The translations under genes and the position numbers were made by a program. 64,000 nucleotides of DNA from Ottelia alismoides (lineage: Eukaryota > Streptophyta > Magnoliopsida > Alismatales > Hydrocharitaceae): assembly GCA_037367405.1 (NCBI GenBank), contig JAZKJV010003124.1, positions 372,001-436,000 of the forward strand, in the 5' to 3' direction. The notes below the pieces were generated by a model, which worked only from the letters and a program-made list of their open reading frames with translations, had not been told where the DNA came from and ran no database searches. This document shows, piece after piece, positions 1 through 11,731 of the stretch. Each line of letters begins with the position of its first letter. Position 1 is the first letter of the stretch.

Positions 1-96
1 TCAAATACTAATACAAAGTTCAGTATTTAAATGTGTGTTATGCATATCATTTTTCTTAAATATGATATTGAATGCGCATCACCGAAATGCAATGCG

Positions 97-147
97 TATA
101 TTTACGTAACACATGTGTGATATGATACATATATTTACGTAACACAT
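97..147. repeat. 18-bp direct repeat, two copies 33 bp apart
   Basis: TATATTTACGTAACACAT occurs at 97-114 and again at 130-147. This is a small local duplication just upstream of the 5' truncation point of the LINE. The rest of positions 1-149 shows no recognisable feature and probably belongs to a receptor-kinase intron. Confidence 0.7.
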
Positions 148-149
148 AG

Positions 150-2415
150 GTTTCAGAAGACTTATCTTGGGATTGTAAAGGAAGTGCAAACAAGATGTGG
201 GAGACGACAACATCTTGTATCCGAAGGATAGCCAACGAGATGCTAGGCGAGTCAAAAGGAGGAGTTCCAGGCCAGAAGGAGGCTTGGTGGTGGAGTGGGG
301 GGGGGGGTGCAAGAGAACCTCAAAATTAAAAGAGCATGTTTTAAAGCTATATCTTAGGATAGAATAGGGGAAAGTATCACAAACTATAAAATAGCGAAGA
401 AGGAAGCAAAAAAGGTTGTAAGTGAAGCTAAATCAAAAGTTTATGAAGTTTTGTATAAAAATTTTGACTCCAAGGAGGCCATAAGGATATATTCAGATTA
501 GACAAAGCAAAAAAAAGAAAGAACAAAAACCTTTCTCAAGTGAGATGCATTAATGATGATGAATGACACATGCTTGTAACTCAGAAGGATATAGAGACTA
601 GATGGAAGCAACATTTCCATAATCTTTTATTGGGGAAATAAATAGAGAGATCACTTTGGGAGATCTAGTTAGTAGTGAAAGTTACTTGAATCATGCAAGT
701 TATATATGGATACAAAGGAAGGAAGTAGAGGAGGCTTTGAAGGTTATGAAACCTGAAAAAGGTGTAGGGCCTGATGACATTCCTATAGAAGTTTGGAGAG
801 TTCTAGATGGGTGTGGTTCGACTTGGCTGTCAAATTTTATTCAATGTTATTTAGCGAAGAAAGAAAATGCCTAAAGAATGGAGGATGAGAATCGTGGTAC
901 CACTATATAAGAACAAATGTGACATTCAAAATTGCTTGAATTACAATGGTATAAAGCTGATGAGTCATATTATGAAAATTTGGGAACGTGTAATCGAAAG
1001 AAAGTTGAGGCAAGTTTCCTAAGTAAAAGAAAACCAATTCGGATTCATGACAAGTCACTCAACCATTGAAGCCATTCACTTGTCGAGGAGAACAATGGAG
1101 ATTTATAGAGCTAAAAGGAAAAGTCTCCGTATGATTTTTATTGATTTGGAGAAGGCTTATGATTCTGTCCCACGAGAAATATTGTGGAGAGTTTTAGAGA
1201 AGAAACATATACATGTCCTATACACTAATCTCATAAAGGATATGTATGATAGAGTTTCATCTTATTTAAAGATCCAATCTGGGAAGACAGGTTATTTTGA
1301 CATAAATATTGGTCTGCATCAAGGTTCAGCTTTGAGTCCATTCCTTTTTATTTCGATTAGGGACTAGTTGACTAGTAACATTCAGAACGAGATACCTTGG
1401 CGTATGTTATTCGTTGATGGTATTGTGTTGATTCATGAGACTAGAGATGGAGTAAACAAGAAGCTTGAGGTATGGAGACATGCATTAAAGACTAAATGAT
1501 TTCGTATAAGTATGGCTAAGACTGAATATATGGAGTGCACTTTTTATGGAAGCATAGGCGACGGAATCGAGTACCCACTTAATGGTCTAGTGGTAGTACA
1601 ATGTCTCTACCACACAAAATACCAGGGTTCAAATCCCACTCTTGCAGGGGTTGCGTTAGGTAGTCGGCGACCAACGTAAAAAATAGTCGAATCTTTCAAC
1701 ATGGATTTGAGCAAGAACCATGTAGCCGACCCTACTTATAGTGGGAGAAGGCTTAGTACATTTTTGTGAAGGAACCGAAGTGAAGATTGGTGATGATAAT
1801 ATTCATAATAAAAATTCTTTAGATACTCGGGATCTATTTTGCAACATGATGGGGAGATTAATGGAGATGTCACTCGTAAAATAAATACATGTTGGCTAAA
1901 GTTGAGAGGAGCCTCTACTGTTCTATGTGATAGAAAATTCCTTTGAAAATCAAAGAAAAGTTTTACAAAGAAGACGTGATACCTACTATGATCTATGAAT
2001 CTGAATGTTTGCATGTGAACCATAGACATGTGCAGAAAATGACAATAGAGGAAATGAAAATGCTAAGGTGGATGTATAGACATACACATAAAGATTGGAT
2101 TCTGAATAATGCAATCAGAAGGGAAGTTGATGTAGTTCTGATCGAGGATAAGATGCGAGAAAACAGTTTTATGTGGTTTGGCCATTTGCAAAGGAGTCCG
2201 GCTGATGTACCAGTTAGGAGATGTGACTTTTGGGATGTTGAGCCAGTTACTAGAGGACGTGGAAGTCCCAAGAAGCGTTGGAATGAGACTATACGAAAGG
2301 ATCTTAATTTTTTGGATCTAAGCTCGAGAGTGGCCCGAGATAAATCTCAATGGAGGCAAAGAATCCATGTAGCCGACCCTATTTATTGTGGGAAAAGGCC
2401 TTGTTGTTTTTGTGA
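150..2415 (+). mobile_element. 5'-truncated RTE-type LINE with a SINE inserted in it
   Basis: The six-frame reading gives one collinear non-LTR reverse transcriptase broken by stops and frameshifts. It begins inside the linker between endonuclease and RT (ANKMWET...IANEMLGES near 188-250) and ends with the RTE-like C-terminus and 3' tail (VADPIYCGKR, about 2365-2400). The endonuclease is missing, so the copy is 5' truncated, as is usual for LINEs. Positions 1572-1768 are a SINE insertion and do not belong to it. The 3' end is a TTG/T-rich tail near 2400-2415. TGTGATATG lies at both 116-124 and 2411-2419 and could be the target duplication, but it is short and overlaps the tail. The element lies in an intron of the minus-strand receptor kinase if that gene continues leftward. 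Confidence 0.85.
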
Positions 2416-2422
2416 TATGTGA
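656..2422 (+). pseudogene. RTE-LINE reverse transcriptase remnant
   Basis: The RT segments are recognisable in order: EVEEALKVMKPEKGVGPDDIP (fingers) near 727-785, NQFGFM...STIEAIHL near 1036-1082, FIDLEKAYDSVPREILW near 1138-1185, GLHQGSALSPFLF near 1312-1350, and the catalytic region near 1405-1425. At the last site the usual F/YADD motif reads FVDG, so a catalytic Asp is lost. There are stops after 874 and 1367, a frameshift before 1047 and an 11-G run at 297-307 that breaks the linker frame. The C-terminal 159 codons (1943-2422) are still open and carry MLRWMYRHTHKD, GHLQRSP and PKKRWNETIRKDL, which are typical of this clade. It cannot encode an active enzyme. Confidence 0.8.
1572..1768 (+). 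mobile_element. tRNA-derived SINE (Au-like) nested in the LINE
   Basis: The A box TGGTCTAGTGG is at 1583-1593 and the B box GGTTCAAATCC at 1626-1636, the internal RNA polymerase III promoter of a tRNA-derived SINE. The tail (about 1716-1768) reads CCATGTAGCCGACCCTACTT, then AGTGGGAGAAGGC and a T-rich end. That tail closely matches the 3' end of the host LINE at 2366-2415. GGAATCGAG at 1563-1571 and GGAACCGAAG at 1771-1780 look like a decayed target duplication, and the LINE frame resumes beyond the SINE. Assignment to the Au family is from memory of its general form and is less certain than the SINE call itself. Confidence 0.85.
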
Positions 2423-2499
2423 TATAGTTGCAATATCCAGAGAAAAAAGCGTTTATCATAAAGAAAGAAATTTGTTTATCAATGACATTATTTAGAACA

Positions 2500-2692
2500 C
2501 ACCCACTCCAATGGTCTGATGGTACTGGAGTGTCTACCACCCAAAAGACCAGGGTTCAAATCCCCCCTTGTGGGGGTTGCGTTAGGTAACTGTAAACTAG
2601 CGTAAAATATAGTCGGATCTTTCAACATGGATTCGAGCAAAAATCCGTGCAACTGACCCTACTTAAAGTGGGAGAAGGCTTCACCATTTTTT
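2500..2692 (+). mobile_element. Second copy of the same SINE, with 19-bp target duplications
   Basis: Near-identical in layout to the SINE at 1572: A box TGGTCTGATGG at 2512-2522, B box GGTTCAAATCC at 2553-2563, and the LINE-like tail ending in a T run. It is bounded by perfect 19-bp direct repeats AATGACATTATTTAGAACA at 2481-2499 and 2693-2711, which fixes both boundaries exactly. Downstream, at 2712-2760, T-run plus AATGACATT motifs are repeated, apparently a local reduplication of the 3' junction. Confidence 0.92.
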
Positions 2693-2757
2693 AATGACAT
2701 TATTTAGAACATAGGAACATTTTTTAATGACATTATTTTTTAATGACATTTTTTTAA

Positions 2758-3154
2758 TGACAAACTACAAAATAGCGAAGAAAGAAGAAAAGAAGGTTGT
2801 AAGTGAAGCCAAGTCGAAAGCTTATGAAGTTTTGTATAAAAAGCTTGACTTGAAGGAGGGCATGGCCAGAAGAATATATTCTGAATGGACAAAGTAAGAG
2901 AAAGAAATACCAAAGATCTTTCTCACATGAGAAGCATAAAGGATGAGGAAGGACATGCGCTTGTTACTCAAAAGGATATAGAGACTAGATGGAAGCAGTA
3001 TTTCCATAAGCTTTTCACTGGGGAAGAGAATCAAGAAATTACTTTGGGAGATCTTTTTGATAGTGAATGTCACCTGAATCGTGCGATCTACAAACGGATA
3101 AAAATGAAGGAAGCAAAGGAGGGTTTAAAGGTTATGAAAATGAGAAATGGATAG
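2758..3154 (+). pseudogene. RTE-LINE fragment, linker/fingers part, plus orientation
   Basis: This stretch parallels 378-760 of the first LINE (KIAKKE...KVVSEAKSKAYEVLYKKLDLKEG, then RWKQYFHKLFTGEE and EAKEGLKVMK). It is more intact than the first copy: 2885-3154 is open for 89 codons. The element breaks at about 3150, right after the KVMK motif, where the next LINE segment appears in the opposite orientation. Confidence 0.8.
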
Positions 3155-3385
3155 GACCATCATAAATATCATTTATAAAGATAATGTACATGACATGCAA
3201 TTGTCTCTTCTCCAAAACTCTCCGCATGATCTCTCGAGGAATGGAATCATAAGTCTTATCCAGATCAATAAAAAACATATGTAGGTTCTTCCTTTTAGCT
3301 CTACAAATCTCCATTCTTCCCCACAACAGGTGGATACCTTCAATAATATAGCGACCTGACATGAATTCGAATTGATTTTCTGTTA
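3155..3385 (-). pseudogene. RTE-LINE fragment, RT core, inverted
   Basis: Read on the minus strand, this is the RT core (MSGRYIIEGIHL, CRAKRKNLHMFFIDLDKTYD, SIPREIMRRVLEKRQ), matching 1040-1250 of the first LINE. It abuts the plus-strand fragment head to head. The two pieces together look like one LINE copy with an internal inversion and no 3' end. From 3386 to 3608 I see nothing further. Confidence 0.8.
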
Positions 3386-3608
3386 CATGGAAGAGAAAGG
3401 AAAAAAATAAAACTAATATCTACCATTGGGTCATCTAGTTATATTAACCCAAGGGGTGCTTAGGTAGTGGAGCAAAGTAAAAGTAGGGGTGCATATGTAA
3501 GACGAAGTAACTTTACAGGGATTAGGTTGTAAATGTAATTATACAACATGTAAATATGAAATTATACAAAATATGAGTGTAAATATCTCTTCAAAGTAAA
3601 GCACTTAC

Positions 3609-3680
3609 AACAACTTTAGCCTTTTCAAATTAGCAAAATTTGCAGGAATTGGACCTTCAAGGTTGTTCCCCCTGATCTTC
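3609..3680 (-). CDS. RLK exon 9: LRR 7, last exon in the window
   Basis: 72 nt between GGTGCAG| and |GTAAGT, encoding KIRGNNLEGPIPANFANLKR and LKL. It ends in phase 2 with a strong donor, so at least one more exon follows. None is seen between 3608 and 1; that stretch holds LINE and SINE copies and would be part of the next intron. Confidence 0.87.
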
Positions 3681-6600
3681 CTGCACCGAAATGGCATCGA
3701 CAACAATTTAGAGATATTAGTCATTAGAGAGAGTTCTGCTGAAGTGGACATGTTGGTAACAGTTTGGTTATCCCTTATTGACAAGTCAAAATATAGTGGG
3801 CAATTCAACATACAGACTTTCCAAGGTTGTCATGTTCCCAATAAATTCTGGCAGTTTTCCAACGAAATCAGTATCAAGAGTCCACCTGTGAAAAATTAGC
3901 AATGTCATGCCATGCGCAATAAATCTCCTTGTTAAGTACTAAAGTGCTGCCTCCAAAAAGAGGCACATAACTGGCTAGTATATGATATGGCATACCAAAT
4001 CCGCAGATTCCGAAGGTTTGCAAATGTGCTCGGGATCTCACTGGTGACACCCATGGAATCCACATACCTGTCATAGCCAAAAAAATTAAGTTAGTAGAAC
4101 TTTTATATCAATTAATGTTTGCTCCAAGCTTGACTTCAAGTATATGTAAGAACACTTAATTAAAAAACACGTCTTAGACTGCAAATTGGACTTGCATTTG
4201 TTCTAAACTGCTCATATTCCCAAGCTCTGGAGGCAACGGTCCACTAAAACTGCATGTGTCTATACCTCTGCATATCAGGAAATATTTGATAGTATCAATT
4301 GAAATTAGCTGTCAGTCAAAAATGAGACCTAACACAAGCTCCTGTGTCAAAAAAAGTGAGGTCCTTTTTATTGTAATTGCAATGATCGAATACAAATGAA
4401 TGCAATTATAGTGACTAGAACACAGAATATGAGATGTACTCATAATCTAACTAACAAATATTATGAGTAACTAAATTAACAATAAAATGGATTATGATAT
4501 TATATGGAGCAGCACATTTATGCCCTGATATTTAAATCCAGTCCATCACTATAAATCAACTTAGTTGGAACATGCCCCGGAAGCATTTGTTAACACCAAG
4601 AAATACATTCTGAAAATAATAATAATCTTACAATGATTTTAGATTTGTAAGCATCCCAAGTTCCTTGGGGACAGGTCCACTGAAAGCATTCCTACCCAAG
4701 CTCCTATATCATAATAAATAAAGAAAATTAAACTAAATTAGAAATTTCCATAAATGGGACATTAAGTTGTGTATGAGTATAAATGTTACAGGTATTTCAT
4801 TTCTGAAAAAACCCCTATGAATGCTGGAAGTGGACCAGTGAGGTTATTGAGCGCAATCTGCCTGCACAACAATAGAAAACAAACTTGAAAGAACTCCAAA
4901 GTCCAAAGTAAACAGTTACCTACTATAACCACAAAAGTCAAGTAAGGCCAATCAGCCATACAGGTTCTCATCAATGATTATTTCTCATTCATTTAGCCAA
5001 ATCAGTTTTATGTAGGATCATTCAAATCAGGTTTCGTTCTTATTGGGATAAGTGTTGTCATGTATCAATCCCTCGAGGGAACCGAATATGACGATATATC
5101 ATCATCTGGCTCCAGAAAAACAAAATCAACTGAATGAAAGAAATACATTCATATACAAAACTATTTCACCTATATGCTCGAAAATAATATATACAACCTG
5201 CCATATCAAGATATGGGGAAGGATATTAAGGCACCTGATAGGAACATGGTTCCATGAACATTCAAAATCCATATAAACTTTAAAAAATATAATATCTATT
5301 GGTCCTGAAGCATAAGCCTACTAATGAGTGATGGCGTTCACACTCAGAATTGAAATGCTAGCATTGTCGGCTCCTTACGGGAAGTTCGCTTGAAGGTGGT
5401 GAATCTGAGGTAAAGGTGGGGGACTTGCAGACACTCTACCAAGTCTCCTCATGAATTGGAATATTTTGATCGTGGTGGAGAGGCATACCAAAATGGTAAA
5501 CATAATTATGTGCTCGTCTACTATCATCGATACTTGTATCAGCTCCAAATTCTGCATCCTCTTCTCTCCAACTAGTATGTCGGATTTAGCTGTCCCTTGA
5601 ATATCCAGGGAGTAAACTACGAACGACACATCCAATAATCTGGAGGCATTTTGATGGCCGTGAGGAGTTTCTCTACCTTGTCGACCCAGAAGTTGGCATC
5701 CTCTTATGAACTCTTCCACCCCAGATCACATAGTTGGTATCGAACGATGCTTGATGCCTCTGTAAAGCACCGTCTACTCCATTTTGCGCAACATCCCCAT
5801 CATAGTCGACGAGGTCAGGGCCCATTCGAGAGACTCCAATGCTCACGTACAGTTTCCGAACATCACTCATCAACGCAGCATATTTATATTAACTAATGGA
5901 GTATCTTATACTCTGCTGCAGTGCCCTATCCTATCGGAACGCGACTCCGATGGCGCAATCGGTTCATTCACTGGGAACGGTTAGTCGGTGGCGGCAGAGG
6001 AACCAATCCCTCGTAAACTATGGCTTTGTTTGGAAAGGAATTACCGTCAAATGGAATCTAAGACAAGAATGTAATTAATAATGGAATCAAAATTAATAAG
6101 TTTTTTTATTTTATTTGATTCATATTAAGAATTGAAATATTTATTATGAGACTCATTTTTTTTATACTTGGAAGGAAAAAAGAATAGAAAGAAACTAATC
6201 TTAATAGAAAAAAAAACAACCTTCCTTTTGATATATTTCATATAAGGAATCACTAGTCAAATTGAAATAGAGACTACTTTGGTATTTTATCCATATAATT
6301 TATATTTTTTCATATAATTGATATATTTCATATACCAGTATCCACTAGATATTTTGTTACAATATCTGTATCCATATCCTAAAATTAAAAACAGTATATG
6401 CATCCATATCCGCAAAAAATAAAATTATGTATCTATGTCTATATATATCTGCTAAAATATAACCCGTATCCACATCCTAAAAATTTAAAAATGGTATATG
6501 TATCTATATATGCATCCATAAAAAATAAAAATACATTTTTATATATGTATCTGCAAAAAAATATAAAAAAAATAAAAACCCATATCCATGTCCGTATATG

Positions 6601-9600
6601 TATCTGGTAGAATATAATTAGTATCAATATCTTACAAAAAATGGAAATTGCATCCCATATCCCTGTCCATATATGTATCTTGTAAAAAAATAAAATCTAT
6701 ATCCATATCCATATATTTATCTGCAAAAAAATATATATTTGATATATTTTTTCCATCTAATCGATATATTTAATATACATGTATCAATATCTACTAGAAT
6801 ATTTTGCAACCACATTTGTATCAGTATCATAAAAAAATGAAAATGGTATCTATATCAGTTTTCGTGAAAAAATTCACATATCCTTGCCAATATCCATATA
6901 TGCATATATTTGTAACTTATTCGGCCTTTTGCATTCTATGTCCAAAAAATCATATCCATGTTAGTATCTAAAAAAATACTAAAGAAAAAAAAACACATAT
7001 CCATGTCAGTATTCAAATATTTGTTACAATGTTATGTTAATTAAAAAATCAGAGGAGAATAGATTCTTTAGTGTTTACAAGGAATAGAATCCCAATTCAT
7101 AAGGGTACTTAGGAATAACAATTTCCTTGTATAAGGGAATCCGATTCCATTGTAACTAATATGATCTAACTAACACAATAATGGAACCAAAGGAAAGAAG
7201 ATTCCATTCTCCACTCTATTCCAGCTGGGGTGAACATTGGGTCGAGCTGGCCCGGACCCGATCTTGACCCGACCCGCAAAAGCTCGGGCCCAGGCCGAAC
7301 CCAATGTATAAATGGGTCGGGTCCGAGCCCTCATATTTCAAAAATATTATGCTCGGATCAGACCGGGTCTGAACCTGAAGTACAAATGGGCCAGGCCCTG
7401 GCCCTCATATTTCAAAATATCATGTTAGAACCAAATTAGAGGATATAGATTTATAGTCACAATAATTCGTCCATGAATAGTAATATTATATCATAACAAT
7501 ACATACAATATTCGTGTATTTTGGATGAATTATATCAATAACAATAAATTGGAATGAAAGTGCAACCTCATGGAATTAAAATGGGTGCGGACGGAGCCCG
7601 ACCGGAACCCGAGCACGATCACGCGAGCCTTGGCTTGGGTCCAAGTCTTCGATTTGTTAAAAAAAGGGCATCGACACGGTCCAGGGCCCACAAAAAATTA
7701 AGGACTCGGACCGAGCTTTTCTGGGTTGGGCCAGGTCGAGCCCAATGCTCCACCCTAATTCTAGCGTAACAAACAAATGAGCCATTCCCTCATAAATCAT
7801 ATAACTATTTTTATGGACTATGGTAAGATATTGGATGACGTTGTCACCCTCACAAGAACAACTCTGGGTAAGGTTTAAAAAATCAGACCGGATCGTCTGG
7901 TCAGACCGGGAACTGATCTCAACCCGCTAAGTTCGGTCAGTTTTATGTAATTAAATTTTTAAAAAAAAAGAAAATAAAAAATTGGGTCTGACCGGTGGTC
8001 AGATGGAGTTGATTCGGGTGGTTGGACTGGTTTGACCTGGATTGACCCGATTTTAATGGTTTAGTATATTTTCAAAAAATAAAGTTTAAATAATAAACTA
8101 ATAGGATTTTTATCACTGTGCCTTCTTAACTTCCGCAATTTCAGTTATGTCCCTCTCTTTTTTGGAATATAACTTGTGTCACTACTTTTTTAGAGTAATT
8201 TTCTATAAGCAACTATAAATAAATTATACAATAATGTATTCATATATGGAAGCCGGGAGCCTACACCCAGGGTGTAGGTAATTACCTGCATCCGATCTTT
8301 TCTTTCCCATTAATTTTGGATTTTTTGAAGGAAACCTTAGGGGGGTTTTCTTATTATATCGAGGGGAATATGTGTTCAAGTTTCATGCAAAACAAACATT
8401 CCTAACACGTTCATCTAGAATGGGTCCATTTCAGCAATTCTGAGACTCTTAAAATTTAGTAGTCTTGATGGAGATGATAGAGGTCTTCAATTAAGCTGAT
8501 TTTGGAATGACATCATGGTGATATATACTGATCTAATTCCCCAAAAGTTCCATTAAAAAAATTAAAAAAGATTGAAAAAAGAGCCGGGTGTAGGTAATTG
8601 CCTACACCCCTGGGTGTAGGATCCCTTTTCTATTCATACATAATGGTAGAAAATGTGACTACTTTTTGTAGAGTTTTACTCGAAATAGACAATCATGTTA
8701 TTCTATTGAAAGATTTGATATTTTATACGATTATTTCATCGATATATAAATACATATAATATATTCATATATAATGGTAGAAAATGTGACTACCTTTTGT
8801 AGAGTTTCGCTCGAAATAAACAATCATGTTATTCTATTGAGAGATTTGATATTTTAAACGATTATTTCATTGATATATAAATACATATTTACATATATGT
8901 ATTTGGTTTTATCGGTTCAAAAAACCGGTTCAATCGGTTGGACCAGTAAATTAAGCACGGTCTGATTTTTTCTGAATCGATAGGAATAATGATGTTATGC
9001 TGACATCATCACCGGTCCGACCGATTTATACCGACGATTTGATCCGATTGGATCAAACAGAAGATTGATCGGTTCAATGCCCAGTCTAATTTTTAAAACC
9101 TTGGTTCTGGCCATGGATGTGCTCAGAGAAGTGATGCAATGATGGCTTCCATTCTTCTTTGGTCGAGATGGTTGGAAACAAACATGGTAATCGGCCTTGA
9201 TGGATGAAATCATGCTTGTTTACAGTCCTCTCTGTATTTGTTGTATTTGACATCTTCATTGAAATTTTGCAGGGTACACGTCACTTTTTTGAAAAATAAT
9301 GACTTTTTATTCCGCAACTATTTCTCTCTTTCTTTAATTAATGGTTACTATTTATCCATCATTCACACTACTTTTAATAATAACCATCGTATTCACATTC
9401 TCAAAAATAACAAACAAGCAGTGAATAACAAAAAAAATCCTATGATCTTTTATTAGGAGACGTTAGGAAACAAGTCAATTTTAGAATATGTGTTGGTAGG
9501 CAACTCGAAAAATTTAGAATTAACAAATAGGAAAAAACATTTGATAATTCAGATGCATTAGGATTCGTTAAATACTAAAATATCTAGAGTCTACTCTTTA

Positions 9601-11667
9601 TTCATAAAATGAGCATTATCATAGAAAATAAAAATGTTATATCATATGAGGAGTGAATAAACTCAAAACCGAAAAAGAATTTTCAAGTTTTATCAGCATA
9701 AGATCTTGAGTTTATACTAGACAACAAGAATATTTTAAATTTCAATATGGTCATACAAACAAGTTTAAATATATTTTTATGATAGTTTCAATATTCATAC
9801 CATTAAAAGGAAGGTTAGAATCACAACAACCAATATGTGTGTTTCTCGTGTGGGCCATGTAGAACAAACAATATCTATATATGTGAAATAAAAATTGTGG
9901 TGCAAGCTCACAAGTTACAAATTAATGAAGGCAACGATTTCAGCTATTTTAAAGCAAGAGATTTATTTTTGTTCTTGAGCAAGGTAATTAGATTACATGT
10001 ATAAAGCCACAACTCATTCTCAGTTTACACATGAGAATTGAAACTATGCAAAGATACAAATGAGAAATTATGAATTAAGAAACTTTATATATTCCATACA
10101 TTTTCAGAATGTAGGAGATAATAATTGTACACAAATTTTATATTATGTTAAGTATTTATTAATATATATGATTCTATTTGGCAATACATATATTCGTAGA
10201 AAAGGAAAGAATGCAATATGTAAATGATAAATTATCATTTTTATAATTTGATAATTTTTACCGTGCAAAATAACTCCAATAAGGTAATTTGAGAAAGAGT
10301 TATATCATATTTTTATTCGAATTGTAATTATTATAGTTGTTTTTATTACATAAACAAATACAATATTATTTTCAATATACCCCCTCTTAATTACTTTCTT
10401 GGCTCCATCCCTTATCTCAAGAAAACTAGTAAATTCTAGGGTTTTTATTACTCAGTGCTCTTCTCAACTTCTGTAATATCAGCTACACTCCTTTTTTTGT
10501 AATATTAGTTGTACCCTTGACTTTTTATAAAATTTACATATTTTTCCTTCCATTAAAGTAAAGTAGAGGCATAACAAAAGGACAGAACTATGAATTATTT
10601 AAGAAGTCAAGGGCACCACTGATATTAAAAAAAGGAAGGACTTGGCTGATATTGCAAAAGTTAAGAATGGTACACGCGATAAAAATCCTAAATTCTGAAA
10701 CTATATTATATTGTTAATCAATGAATTGACCTGTACACAACAAGAGCTTCACGTTCAGCTGCGGTTTTCCTTAATCTAATAATTGCCATTTCTCTATTAT
10801 ATATCTCTTGTTCCCCCTTTTCTTCTTAGACGCAACTCAGAAAATCCAAAAGTTTCACGTTTTTAGCCCAAGCATATATACTGCAGATTCTGCAATGCTG
10901 AGTGGGGGAGAAGAAGATCACGTACAAGTTATCAAGGTGTCGAAGAACCTGCAGCTCCTTTGGAAACGTTCCCGTAATGCTCATGTTGTATGCTTTGCTG
11001 AAAGGAACAAGAAGAACATCAGAAGCTATATTTCATGCAAGCTTTTTTTATCGTGTAAAGCTGGGAGTTTGTTTAGCTGCATACAATCTAGTGATATGGC
11101 ACAGGGAGTTGTTATTGTAGCTGCAGTCGCACACAATATAAGGATTATAGGGATCTTGATCATAAAATTTGATGTCTCCATCTGTCGGCAAACCCTTGCA
11201 GACATCATCACTCAGATTCCACTTAACAGGTGACATGGACGCGGAGATTTTCCAATTTCTGAATATTTCATTGATTGCCTGAACTGTTATTTCGAAAACA
11301 TAAATAATCAGTCAGTAATGTATACGAACAGGAACGAATCTCAAGCAATAAATCAATGAGAATGTTTTGGCAATGACAGATACATCTATACTGATGATGC
11401 ACAAAACTTAATGATCTGCCAATTTCAGATTTCCAAGCGCAAAACATGGATTTGTGTTCCTTTCTTCCAAATCCATTTAAATGCAGCATGGAATGCCACC
11501 TTCTATTGTTAAGATTATATTTATGGGGGAAATTATATTAGTATTGGTGATAGAGTATTTCTTAGATTCAATCAAAACTCATTAGAATTTTGATAGATAT
11601 ACTATATTTGGACGTTTCAAAAAGAGAGGTAGGAATCATACTACACAACACAATGAAGAGAGACACA

Positions 11668-11731
<64 letters not shown>

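Larger units (their letters stand above)
7869..9103. mobile_element. hAT-like TIR element, 1.2 kb, containing nested repeats
   Basis: The left end AAGGTTTAAAAAATCAGACC and the reverse complement of the right end AAGGTTTTAAAAATTAGACT agree in about 19 of 22 positions. Flanks ACTCTGGG and GTTCTGGC share only 5 of 8 bases, so the duplication is decayed or wrong. Subterminal GACCGG/CCGGTT motifs occur at both ends. No transposase frame is seen. A MITE fragment (8101), a Mutator-type MITE (8246-8630) and a tandem repeat (8631-8891) fill its interior. Confidence 0.65.

Noticed and set aside
1583..1650. tRNA gene
   Set aside because: Good A and B boxes, but no complete cloverleaf and an attached LINE-like tail. 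A second copy with the same tail shows it is a SINE.
116..2419. TGTGATATG as target duplication of the first LINE
   Set aside because: Nine bases overlapping a T/G-rich tail, with a further gap of about 25 bp before recognisable LINE sequence. It is too weak to assert.
5052..5276. 74-codon plus-strand frame
   Set aside because: No motif, AT-rich intron sequence, and no splice or promoter context.
6398..6627. Open frames in the AT-rich repeat
   Set aside because: Translations are Tyr/Ile/Lys repeats arising from TATCCATA-type DNA on both strands.
10808..11233. 141-codon plus-strand frame
   Set aside because: It lies antisense over RLK exons 2 and 3, whose splice sites and motifs are clear on the minus strand.
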